NCBI GenBank assembly: GCA_019120125.1
Contig: DWVR01000083.1
Location: 1-33,692 of the forward strand
Length of the DNA: 33,692 bases
Reading direction: 5' to 3'
Source: Candidatus Phocaeicola excrementigallinarum
GTDB taxonomy: Bacteria; Bacteroidota; Bacteroidia; Bacteroidales; Bacteroidaceae
A model generated the notes under the pieces. It was not told the DNA's origin. It saw nothing but the letters and a program-made list of their open reading frames with translations, and ran no database searches. The position numbers and the translations under genes were made by a program. Shown piece after piece: positions 8,136 to 15,511 of this stretch. The first letter of the stretch is position 1. Each line of letters begins with the position of its first letter.

Positions 8136-9161
8136 ATGAAAAAACTGGTATTTTGTATTTTTGCTTTCCTTCTGAGCCTGTCCGTCCAGGCAGGAGAGAG
8201 ATTCACTGTCCTGCAGTGGAACATCTGGCAGGAAGGTACGGTGGTGCCCGGAGGGTACGAGGCCATAGTGAATGAGATTGTGCGTCTGAAACCGGATTTC
8301 GTGACGTTCAGCGAAGTCAGAAACTACAATCACACCCGGTTCTGCGACCGGATTGTGGCGTCGCTCAAGAAGAAGGGCGAAACCTATTATTCTTTCTATT
8401 CCGACGATACGGGTCTGCTCAGCCGGAATCCCATCTCGGATTCTACGGTGGTCTATCCTCTGAATGACGACCACGGAACCGTCCACCGGATGCTGACGGA
8501 CATTCACGGGCATAAGATTGCGGTTTATACGGCCCATCTGGATTATCTGAGCGACGCATATTATAATGTAAGGGGATATGATGGTTCCACGTGGAAAGAG
8601 ATTCCGAAACCGGAAAGTGTGGCCGAGGTGCTGGCGGTGAACGATGCTTCGTTCCGTGACGACGCGATAAAACGCTTCATCGAGGCGGCGCGGAAGGATG
8701 TGGAGGACGGAGTGCTGGTCGTGTTGGGCGGTGACTTCAACGAGCCGTCGCACCTTGACTGGATCAGGGAAACGAAAGACCTGTACGACCACAACGGGAT
8801 GATCATTCCCTGGACGGTCCCTCTCTTGCTCGACAACGCGGGGTTTGTGGATGCTTACCGCACGAAATATCCCGATGTGCTCGACTATCCCGGCTTCACT
8901 TTCCCGGCCGACAATCCGCTGATAGAAGTAAACCGCCTTACATGGGCTCCCAAGTCGGACGAGCGCGACCGGATAGACTATGTGTTCTATTATCCTGACC
9001 GCAGGCTGAAGCTGAAAGACGCGGTGATTTTCGGCCCGAAAGAGAGCATCGTGAAGTCTGAAAGAATCGTGGAGACATCCAAGGACCGCTTCATCGAGCC
9101 TCTGGGCGTATGGCCCACCGACCACAAGGGTGTGCTGGTGACGTTTGAGCTGATGGAATGA
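8136..9161 (+). CDS. Secreted endonuclease/exonuclease/phosphatase (EEP) family protein
   Basis: 341 residues from ATG 8136; the longer open frame upstream includes the promoter and is rejected. Residues 1-19 are a signal peptide (MKKLVFCIFAFLLSLSVQA), so the enzyme is exported. The EEP fold motifs appear in order: LQWNIWQEG, DFVTFSEVRN (the Mg-binding glutamate), AVYTAHLDYLSD, VLGGDFNEPSH (the D-x-N pair) and WPTDHKGVLVTF (terminal D-H). All catalytic positions look intact. The family includes nucleases, inositol-phosphate phosphatases and neutral sphingomyelinases, all cutting phosphoester bonds with Mg. The substrate is not predictable, though export suggests scavenging or envelope lipid turnover. 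Confidence 0.85.
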   Translation: MKKLVFCIFAFLLSLSVQAGERFTVLQWNIWQEGTVVPGGYEAIVNEIVRLKPDFVTFSEVRNYNHTRFCDRIVASLKKKGETYYSFYSDDTGLLSRNPISDSTVVYPLNDDHGTVHRMLTDIHGHKIAVYTAHLDYLSDAYYNVRGYDGSTWKEIPKPESVAEVLAVNDASFRDDAIKRFIEAARKDVEDGVLVVLGGDFNEPSHLDWIRETKDLYDHNGMIIPWTVPLLLDNAGFVDAYRTKYPDVLDYPGFTFPADNPLIEVNRLTWAPKSDERDRIDYVFYYPDRRLKLKDAVIFGPKESIVKSERIVETSKDRFIEPLGVWPTDHKGVLVTFELME

Positions 9162-9319
9162 AAGGAGGAAGCATGACGAAGGCTGGTTTTGCTTTCCGGT
9201 TGTTTTGTCTGATGAAAATCACTTTGCTTTTTTGGGCATCACGACTTCCGCCCCGAGCGTAAGCCCGAAAGCCGTAAACTGGGTCGATACGGAATGGTAT
9301 CGGGCAACGCATTAGGCTT

Positions 9320-10339
9320 TTATGATTTGTCAGATTTTTTGTTTCTCCTTTTCATCTGACTGTCTAATTTCTTGATAGTGTCCAGATAGGCCTTTTCAAC
9401 GGGTGATAATGTACGGATTTCGTACTTTCTGTGTTCATCCCGTGCCTTTTGCATCGCTTGGGTATGACTGATTCTTCCGGCACCGGTCAATAAGGCTTCG
9501 CCTGTAGTGGCTAGGATATTGTCCAATTGTTTGATATAATCTGTCATATACATGGGCTTATGCCGCATCGCTTGTATTTCAGCGAAATCAAAATATCCGG
9601 AAACCAGATTATTCAGCACTTTTAATTCATCTTCCTTTAAATAGTTTTTGGCAATCTGGGCATCTTTTAAAGTAGGATGGTCTCCTTGAAAGGCCGTCAA
9701 TCCCATGAAAGGCTGGTTGGCATCGGCTCTTTCATAAATCACTTCGGCGGCGGTATGTCCATGAGCCGCATAATGAAGTTTGTTTTGTACAATCTTAAAA
9801 AACTCAATGGAAAGGTCTGACCGAGGGTCATAATCTACAGCTGTTGCATAGAGATCAAGAACTTGACGGTACATTACTTTTTCCGATGAACGTATGTCAC
9901 GGATGCGGTCCAGCAATTCTTTCCAGTAGTTTCCTCCTCCCAATTGTTTCAGACGTTCGTCATCCATTGTGAAACCTTTAATGATGTATTCACGCAATCG
10001 CTCTGTAGCCCAACGTCTGAAATGTGTGCCTTGCAAAGACTTTACACGATAGCCAACAGAGATTATTACATCCAGATTATAGTAGGTGGTTTCATACATT
10101 TTTCCATCTTCGGCAGTTGTTCGGAATTTCCGAACAACTGACTCTCTTTCTAATTCGCCTTCTTCAAATATATGGCTGATATGTTCACTGATGGTAGATT
10201 TCGATTTCCCGAACAATTCACATAGCTGGGCTTGTGTCAGCCATACCGTTTCATTGCTTAAACGTACTTCAATGTGGGTCTTTCCGTCTTCGCTCTGGTA
10301 GATGAGAATATTTCCATTGTTGTCTTCCATGGTATTCAT
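9320..10339 (-). CDS. RhuM-family (virulence RhuM) protein
   Basis: 339 residues from ATG 10339 (MNTMEDNNGNIL); an ATG at 10330 is equally possible. The open frame continues upstream across the dus gene, but that part is a shadow. Residues about 30-70 (WLTQAQLCELFGKSKSTISE) resemble a helix-turn-helix. The next block has the family hallmarks YYNLDVIISVGYRVKS and FRRWATERLREYIIKGF, followed by a helical C-terminal half ending in a basic tail (MKRRNKKSDKS). RhuM proteins are named from a Salmonella pathogenicity island, occur on mobile islands and near restriction-modification genes, and have no settled biochemical role. The gene is visibly AT-richer than its neighbours, which suggests transfer. 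It begins 38 bases after the dus stop and may share its transcript. Confidence 0.85.
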   Translation of the reverse strand: MNTMEDNNGNILIYQSEDGKTHIEVRLSNETVWLTQAQLCELFGKSKSTISEHISHIFEEGELERESVVRKFRTTAEDGKMYETTYYNLDVIISVGYRVKSLQGTHFRRWATERLREYIIKGFTMDDERLKQLGGGNYWKELLDRIRDIRSSEKVMYRQVLDLYATAVDYDPRSDLSIEFFKIVQNKLHYAAHGHTAAEVIYERADANQPFMGLTAFQGDHPTLKDAQIAKNYLKEDELKVLNNLVSGYFDFAEIQAMRHKPMYMTDYIKQLDNILATTGEALLTGAGRISHTQAMQKARDEHRKYEIRTLSPVEKAYLDTIKKLDSQMKRRNKKSDKS

Positions 10340-10377
10340 TTTATGTGTGAGAATTAATAAGAGAGAAGTGTCATTCG

Positions 10378-11367
10378 TTAAGCTTCCTTTCCGTAAGTCT
10401 CCTCGATGTGGTCGAGAATGCGGTTCAACTCCTCCAGTGTTTCGGCGCGGAGCATGGCGATGCGTGTCTCGCGGAAGTGGGAGATTCCCTTGAAGAGCGG
10501 TGACGCGGCGAGATGGCGGCGCACATGAAGGATGCCCCGGCGCTCGTCGAGCAGTTTCACGCTGTCCTGCACCTCGCGGCGCAGCACGTCCATCCTCCAT
10601 TTGAAGGAGAGGGGAGGAAGTTCCTCGCCCGTTTCCAGATAGTGCTTCACTTCCTTGAATATCCATGGACGTCCGAAACAGGCGCGGCCTATCATGATGG
10701 CGTCCACTCCGTAGAGGTCGAAACATTCCTTGGCGCGCTGGGGGGTGGTGATGTCGCCGTTTCCGATGACGGGTATGCGCATCCGGGGGTTTTTCTTCAC
10801 CTCACCGATCAGTGTCCAGTCGGCCTCGCCCGTGTACATTTGTGCCCGTGTCCGTCCATGGATGGTGAGGGCCTCGATGCCGCAGTCCTGCAGCTGTTCG
10901 GCCAGATCGACAATGATGCGGTGTTTGGCATCCCATCCCAGGCGTGTCTTTACGGTGACCGGAATCTTCACCGCATCCACCACCGCACGGGTGATTTCCA
11001 GCATCTTCGGTACGTTCTGAAGCATTCCGGCTCCGGCACCTTTTCCGGCCACACGCTTCACGGGGCATCCGAAGTTCAGGTCAAGAATGTCCGGCCGCGC
11101 CTCTTCGACGATACGTGCGGCCTCTACCATCGTGTCCGTGTCTTTTCCGTAAATCTGGATGGCCACAGGACGTTCCCGGTCGCTGATGTTCAGTTTCACC
11201 AGGGTCTTGTCCACCGAGCGGATCAGCGCGTCGCTCGAAACGAACTCCGTATACACCATGTCGGCGCCGAACTCCTTGCAGAGCAGGCGGAAAGCCGGGT
11301 CTGTCACGTCTTCCATCGGGGCAAGCATCACGGGCTTTTCTCCCAAGTCTATGTCTCTTATTCTCAT
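10378..11367 (-). CDS. dusB: tRNA-dihydrouridine synthase, DusB type
   Basis: 329 residues from ATG 11367 (MRIRDIDLGEKPVMLAPMED). The TIM-barrel flavoprotein motifs are present: LAPMEDVTDPAFR (FMN site), VAIQIYG, DLNFGCPVKRVAGKGAGAGML with the catalytic cysteine, TVKTRLGWD, ALTIHGRTRAQMYTGEADW and GNGDITTP, then IMIGRACFGRPW. A C-terminal helical tRNA-binding domain follows. The enzyme reduces uridine to dihydrouridine in tRNA using FMN and NADPH. The DusB subfamily is the usual single Dus of Bacteroidetes; assignment between Dus subtypes is by overall resemblance. A -7 box lies only about 19 bases upstream, so the leader is very short. It is divergent from the U32 gene. Confidence 0.92.
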   Translation of the reverse strand: MRIRDIDLGEKPVMLAPMEDVTDPAFRLLCKEFGADMVYTEFVSSDALIRSVDKTLVKLNISDRERPVAIQIYGKDTDTMVEAARIVEEARPDILDLNFGCPVKRVAGKGAGAGMLQNVPKMLEITRAVVDAVKIPVTVKTRLGWDAKHRIIVDLAEQLQDCGIEALTIHGRTRAQMYTGEADWTLIGEVKKNPRMRIPVIGNGDITTPQRAKECFDLYGVDAIMIGRACFGRPWIFKEVKHYLETGEELPPLSFKWRMDVLRREVQDSVKLLDERRGILHVRRHLAASPLFKGISHFRETRIAMLRAETLEELNRILDHIEETYGKEA

Positions 11368-11385
11368 TCCGTTGATATTGAGCTG

Positions 11386-11393
11386 CAAAGGTA
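11386..11393 (-). promoter_or_regulatory. -7 element for dusB
   Basis: On the minus strand this reads TACCTTTG, an exact TAnnTTTG. A TTTC at 11414-11417 sits 20 bases upstream as a one-mismatch -33. It forms a back-to-back pair with the plus-strand box at 11424. Confidence 0.6.
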
Positions 11394-11423
11394 GTGAAAT
11401 TTTATTATATCCCGAAAAATAGC

Positions 11424-11431
11424 TACCTTTG
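11424..11431 (+). promoter_or_regulatory. -7 element for the U32 peptidase gene
   Basis: TACCTTTG on the plus strand, identical to the dusB box facing the other way, lies 23 bases before the ATG at 11455. No clear -33 TTTG is seen. The two promoters overlap in a space of under 90 bases, so they may compete. Confidence 0.55.
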
Positions 11432-11454
11432 CACTCCAATCAATTGAAAAAGAC

Positions 11455-12717
11455 ATGAATCATTCTATCAAGGATTTTGAGATAATGGCTCCGGTAGGCT
11501 CGCGCGAGTCGCTGGCCGCCGCCCTTCATGCGGGAGCCGACTCCATCTATTTCGGCATCGAAAGCCTGAACATGCGTGCGCGTTCGGCCAGCACGTTCAC
11601 CATAGATGACTTGCGTGAAATCGCGAAGGTGTGCGACGAGCACGGGGTGAAGAGTTACCTGACCATCAACACCATCATTTATGACGAGGACCTTGAGCTG
11701 ATGCGCAGGATTGTGGACGCGGCCAAGGAAGCCGGTATCAGTGCCGTAATTGCGGCCGATGTGGCGGTGATGGACTACTGCAATCAGGTGGGGCAGGAGG
11801 TGCATCTTTCCACTCAGTTGAACATCAGCAATGTGGAGGCTCTGAAGTTTTATTCACGTTTTGCCGATGTGGTGGTGTTGGCGCGCGAACTGAACCTGAA
11901 GCAGGTACGCAAGATATATGATGCCATTCAGGAGCGGCAGATCAAAGGACCGATGGGCGGACTGGTGCGTATCGAGATGTTCTGTCATGGAGCCTTGTGC
12001 ATGGCAGTGTCCGGCAAATGCTATCTGAGTCTGAACGAGTTGAACGCTTCGGCCAACCGGGGTGCCTGTATGCAGGTGTGCCGCCGTTCGTATATCGTAA
12101 AGGACAAGGAGAGCGACATCGAGCTGGAGGTGGACAACAAATACATCATGTCGCCCAAAGACTTGAAGACCATTCATTTCATGGACGAGATGATTGAGGC
12201 CGGAGTACGCGTGTTCAAGATTGAAGGCCGTGCCCGCGGACCGGAGTATGTGAAGACAGTGGTGGAATGTTACAAGGAAGCCATCCAATCGTATATTGAC
12301 GGCACTTTCACAGAAGAGAAGGTGAAGGAGTGGGATGAGCGGCTCAAGACCGTATTCAACCGTGGTTTCTGGAACGGATATTATCTGGGCCAGCGTCTGG
12401 GCGAATGGAGCAGGAACTACGGTTCGGAAGCCACCGAGAAGAAGGTATATGCGGGAAAGGGCATCAAGTATTTCTCCAATATCGGTGTGGCGGAGTTCCT
12501 GATTGAGGCCGCTGAGATAAAGGTGGGCGACAAGCTGCTGATTACAGGCCCCACTACTGGAGCGATGTACGTGACGCTTGAAGAGGCCCGTGTTGATCTG
12601 AAGCCGGTGGACGTGGTGGAGAAAGGAGTCCATGTCTCTTTCAAGGTTCCCGGCCGGATCCGTCCCAGCGACAAGCTTTACCGGATGGTGCCTTCCGAAG
12701 AGTTGAAAAAGAAGTGA
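11455..12717 (+). CDS. Peptidase U32 family protein (collagenase-like/RNA hydroxylation)
   Basis: 420 residues. It starts MNHSIKDFEIMAPVGSRESLAAALHAGADSIYFG in the full frame, the typical U32 opening (MAPVG...GADAVYFG). The U32 signature follows near residues 165-200: EMFCHGALCMAVSGKCYLS and NRGACMQVCRRSY, giving conserved cysteines that in relatives bind an Fe-S cluster. The C-terminal 90 residues form a small beta domain. Although named as collagenase-like peptidases, characterised bacterial members of this group (RlhA and TrhP) carry out prephenate-dependent hydroxylation of 23S rRNA or tRNA; which applies here cannot be told. The stop is followed by a long palindrome at 12761-12830 that could end transcription. 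Confidence 0.9.
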   Translation: MNHSIKDFEIMAPVGSRESLAAALHAGADSIYFGIESLNMRARSASTFTIDDLREIAKVCDEHGVKSYLTINTIIYDEDLELMRRIVDAAKEAGISAVIAADVAVMDYCNQVGQEVHLSTQLNISNVEALKFYSRFADVVVLARELNLKQVRKIYDAIQERQIKGPMGGLVRIEMFCHGALCMAVSGKCYLSLNELNASANRGACMQVCRRSYIVKDKESDIELEVDNKYIMSPKDLKTIHFMDEMIEAGVRVFKIEGRARGPEYVKTVVECYKEAIQSYIDGTFTEEKVKEWDERLKTVFNRGFWNGYYLGQRLGEWSRNYGSEATEKKVYAGKGIKYFSNIGVAEFLIEAAEIKVGDKLLITGPTTGAMYVTLEEARVDLKPVDVVEKGVHVSFKVPGRIRPSDKLYRMVPSEELKKK

Positions 12718-12760
12718 CATCATGGAAATGACGGGAATATGTCATGACTGAAAGGTCCGG

Positions 12761-12830
12761 ACACCGAGACACGGAGTCACAGAGTTGCTTGTCTTGCAAG
12801 ATTTTTCTCTGCGGCTCCGTGTCTTTGTGT
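12761..12830. repeat. Inverted repeat (ACACxxAGACACGGAG type) between convergent genes
   Basis: The left arm (12761-12784) ACACCGAGACACGGAG plus TCACAGAG pairs with the right arm (12807-12830), CTCTGCGGCTCCGTGT plus CTTTGTGT, with about 20 of 24 positions matching and a 22-base loop. It lies between the convergent U32 and 95-aa genes. Long stem and location suggest a bidirectional terminator or a dispersed palindrome; no strong T-tract is present. Confidence 0.6.
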
Positions 12831-12859
12831 GCTGGCGTACCGGAATGTTTCGTAGCCTC

Positions 12860-13147
12860 TTATTTCAGCTTTTTGGTAAATACATTCAGTGTCACATATT
12901 CAGAAGGGATCAGTCTGGACGCATCGTCCGCAAAATCCTCGCATGCGTTCTTGACGGTTTCCATATCCTCGTATTCCCTTGTCTTTACATACGCGAAAAA
13001 CAGATTCGCTTCTTTCTCTTTCAGGTCTGTGAAGACGATGTTCCTGTACCTTTCATTGTACATCTGTACCAGTGCGTCCAGTCTTGCCCAGAATTGGATG
13101 ATGTAGGCATCCTGTACGCTTGCCGTTAAAAACAATGTTTTTTCCAT
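12860..13147 (-). CDS. Hypothetical 95-aa protein
   Basis: I do not recognise this family. The ATG at 13147 (MEKTLFLTASVQDAYIIQFW) is preceded by a good -7 element. The protein is soluble, with no signal peptide or membrane helix. Its pattern alternates beta-like segments (TLFLTAS, RNIVFTDL, NLFFAYVKT, YVTLNVFT) with helices (DAYIIQFWARLDALVQMYNE, METVKNACEDFADDA), which suggests a small alpha/beta fold of about two repeats. It is rich in Asp/Glu. It is convergent with the U32 gene and divergent from the TonB receptor. The dedicated promoter and clean ends support a real gene. Confidence 0.7.
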   Translation of the reverse strand: MEKTLFLTASVQDAYIIQFWARLDALVQMYNERYRNIVFTDLKEKEANLFFAYVKTREYEDMETVKNACEDFADDASRLIPSEYVTLNVFTKKLK

Positions 13148-13166
13148 GATAAGAAATCCTTTTTCT

Positions 13167-13174
13167 CAAAAATA
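13167..13174 (-). promoter_or_regulatory. -7 element for the 95-aa gene
   Basis: Reads TATTTTTG on the minus strand, an exact TAnnTTTG, 20 bases before the start codon. No clear TTTG element upstream. Confidence 0.45.
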
Positions 13175-13312
13175 AACATAAAAAAGGAATCCACCTTCGT
13201 TTTTTAATGATTTGTAATGCTTTTTGTATTGTTTAGGCTTTGGCGTAAGAAGACAGTCCTGGAAATGGACTGGAAATGGTGGTAGGATATGGGTTAAAAG
13301 CGAATGGAATAT

Positions 13313-13343
13313 TTTGCCGGTTGTTCATAAATGTTTTTCTTTG
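13313..13343 (+). promoter_or_regulatory. Promoter of the TonB-dependent receptor at 13375
   Basis: TTTG (13313-13316), a 19-base spacer, then TTTCTTTG (13336-13343), one mismatch from TAnnTTTG. It leaves a leader of about 20-25 bases, so there is no room for a riboswitch in this gene's 5' end. Confidence 0.5.
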
Positions 13344-13374
13344 CGCCTGTATTTATCAACTCAATTTTTTATAA

Positions 13375-15429
13375 ATGAAAAAAGAAAACATTCAGAGACG
13401 CAGCCGTGCCGTGCGCTTCAAACGCTTCACGCGCCGCTCGTATGCTGTTTTCCAAAGCCTGAAACTGGAGGTGAACATCGGTGTGCTGGCCATTCCGATG
13501 CTGGCTTTCGCCAATGTGGACTCGGTTTCCGCGCAAACGGAAAATCATGCTCAGGAGCGGGTGTATGAGCTGGATGAGGTGGAGGTGACCGGCACGCGTG
13601 TTCCGATGACCGTCGGTCAGGCGGCGCGGATGGTGACTGTGCTCGACCGTGACGACATTGCGGCGGTCCCTGCACAAAGTGTGAACGACTTGTTGAAGTA
13701 TGCCGTCGGTGTGGATGTCCGCCAGCGGGGTGACATGGGAGTACAGACAGACATCAGTATCCGAGGGGGGACGTTCGACCAGATAGCCATCCTTTTGAAC
13801 GGCATCAATATCTGTGACCCCCAGACAGGCCACAATTCGGCCGATTTTCCAGTAGACATCAGTGAGATTGAGCGCATAGAGGTGCTCGAAGGTCCTGCCG
13901 GACGTGTGTATGGCACATCCTCGTTGGTAGGGGCTGTCAATATCGTGACCCGTACCGATGTCCGGAGCGGCATGGAGATCCATGCGGAAGGAGGTTCCTA
14001 CGGTTTCTTCGACGGAGGAGGCCATGTGAGCTTCAGGAACGGAGCGTTCAGCAACCAGCTGTCGGGCAGCTTCAGCCGTAGCGACGGTTTCAGCAGAAAC
14101 AAGATGGGAAGCCTGAACAGTGATTTCAGGCAAGCCAAAGCCTTTTATCAAGGAAGATACGGTCATCAGACGGTGGATGTGAGGTGGCATGCCGGTTTCT
14201 CACAAAAGGATTACGGGGCCAACACGTTTTACAGCGCGAAATACGATGACCAGTTCGAGCATACCCGGAAATTCTTTACGGCCGTGCAGGCGGAGACGAA
14301 AGGGGAGTTTTATCGTTTCAGGCCTGCGGTTTATTGGAACCGTTCGGAGGACCGGTTTGAACTGATACGGAATCATCCGGAATCCATACCTTTCAATTAT
14401 CACCGCACGGATGTATATGGCCTGAACCTGAACAATATGCTGGAAACTTTTCTCGGAAAGACGGCTTTCGGTGCGGAGTTCCGCAACGAAGGGGTGGTGA
14501 GCACAACCCTTGGCGAGCCGTTACGTTTCCCTAAGCCCGCACCCGGAGGAGGGGAATACACGGTAGGTTTGAACCGCACCAATCTGAGTTTCCATCTGGA
14601 ACACAATATCTTGTTGCGCAGCTTTACGCTTTCGGCAGGGGTGATTGCAGTGAAGAACACCGGAAACGAGATGAGTTTCCGTTTTTATCCCGGTGTGGAT
14701 GCCAGCTGGCAGTTTGCCCGTGACTGGAAATTGTATGCCTCGTTCAATACGTCTCTGCGCATGCCTACCTTTACCGAACTTTATTATTCGGTGGAAGGAT
14801 ATAAGGCCGACAAATATCTGAAGCCGGAAGAGATGAAAGCTTGTGAGGTGGGAGTGAAATACCTCACTCCGGCCATTCGTGCTGTCGTCAGCGTGTATCA
14901 TTACCGGGGTACGGATCTGATTGACTGGATAAAGGATTTGTCGGCAGGAGAAGACGCGCCGTGGCAGTCGGTCAATCACGCCCGGGTAAACACGACCGGA
15001 GCGGAAGCGTCGTTCAATCTGGATTTTGACGAGTTGCTTCATCACCGTTCATGGATACGCGATCTGAATCTGGCTTACGGATATATCACTCAAGACAAAA
15101 AGACAGAATCTGACGTGCAGTCAAGATATGCGTTGGAGTATCTCCGGCACAAGCTGGTGGCGCAGGCCGGTCTGCGTTTGTGGCATTGCCTGAACCTGCA
15201 TCTGTCGTACCGTTGGCAGGACCGTGCGGGCAATTATGAGCGGAACGGTCGGATGACGGCTTATCAGCCTTATTCATTGCTGGACGCACGACTGTCATGG
15301 GATGCTCCGCAATACCGGTTGTATGCGGAGGTCAACAACCTGCTTGACAAGACCTTTTATGATTACGGCAACATTCCGCAACCCGGCGTTTGGGTGCGTG
15401 TGGGAGCCGTATGGAGGATGAACTGGTAG
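13375..15429 (+). CDS. TonB-dependent outer-membrane receptor, BtuB-like class
   Basis: 684 residues. The first 54 are unusual: an Arg/Lys-rich leader (ENIQRRSRAVRFKRFTRRSY) ahead of a hydrophobic stretch (IGVLAIPMLAFANVDSVSA) and a likely cleavage site before QTENH. A TonB-box-like YELDEVEVTGTR (near residue 65) and a plug domain follow (ISIRGGTFDQIAILLNGI, IERIEVLEGPAGRVYGTSSLVGAVNIVT), then a 22-strand-type barrel ending in an aromatic residue (VRVGAVWRMNW). It lacks the N-terminal CarboxypepD-like domain of SusC proteins, so it belongs with vitamin, haem or siderophore receptors. The ligand is unknown; it has its own promoter and no riboswitch. No partner lipoprotein is adjacent. Confidence 0.88.
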   Translation: MKKENIQRRSRAVRFKRFTRRSYAVFQSLKLEVNIGVLAIPMLAFANVDSVSAQTENHAQERVYELDEVEVTGTRVPMTVGQAARMVTVLDRDDIAAVPAQSVNDLLKYAVGVDVRQRGDMGVQTDISIRGGTFDQIAILLNGINICDPQTGHNSADFPVDISEIERIEVLEGPAGRVYGTSSLVGAVNIVTRTDVRSGMEIHAEGGSYGFFDGGGHVSFRNGAFSNQLSGSFSRSDGFSRNKMGSLNSDFRQAKAFYQGRYGHQTVDVRWHAGFSQKDYGANTFYSAKYDDQFEHTRKFFTAVQAETKGEFYRFRPAVYWNRSEDRFELIRNHPESIPFNYHRTDVYGLNLNNMLETFLGKTAFGAEFRNEGVVSTTLGEPLRFPKPAPGGGEYTVGLNRTNLSFHLEHNILLRSFTLSAGVIAVKNTGNEMSFRFYPGVDASWQFARDWKLYASFNTSLRMPTFTELYYSVEGYKADKYLKPEEMKACEVGVKYLTPAIRAVVSVYHYRGTDLIDWIKDLSAGEDAPWQSVNHARVNTTGAEASFNLDFDELLHHRSWIRDLNLAYGYITQDKKTESDVQSRYALEYLRHKLVAQAGLRLWHCLNLHLSYRWQDRAGNYERNGRMTAYQPYSLLDARLSWDAPQYRLYAEVNNLLDKTFYDYGNIPQPGVWVRVGAVWRMNW

Positions 15430-15511
15430 ACGGCTTGGAAGCAACGTGAGGCACAGGGCTTTTTATGTTTGAATCTCAAGCTGTTCGCTCTGTGCCTTCA
15501 TCCTGATGGAT

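Noticed and set aside
8121-9125. 334-aa minus-strand frame opposite the EEP gene
   Set aside because: Antisense shadow; no signal peptide or recognised domain.
10340-10726. N-terminal extension of RhuM into the dusB gene
   Set aside because: The extension is out of frame with dusB and reads as low-complexity Arg/Pro/Ser; the family begins at the ATG near 10339.
11854-12723. 289-aa minus-strand frame opposite the U32 gene
   Set aside because: Antisense to a gene with clear U32 cysteine motifs.
13369-14190. 273-aa minus-strand frame opposite the TonB receptor
   Set aside because: Shadow frame, rich in His and Arg, with no motif.
15450-15500. AGGCACAG/CTGTGCCT inverted repeat between the TonB receptor and mnmA
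   Set aside because: Only about 8-10 bp with a loop of about 30 bases and no T-tract; too weak to call a terminator.
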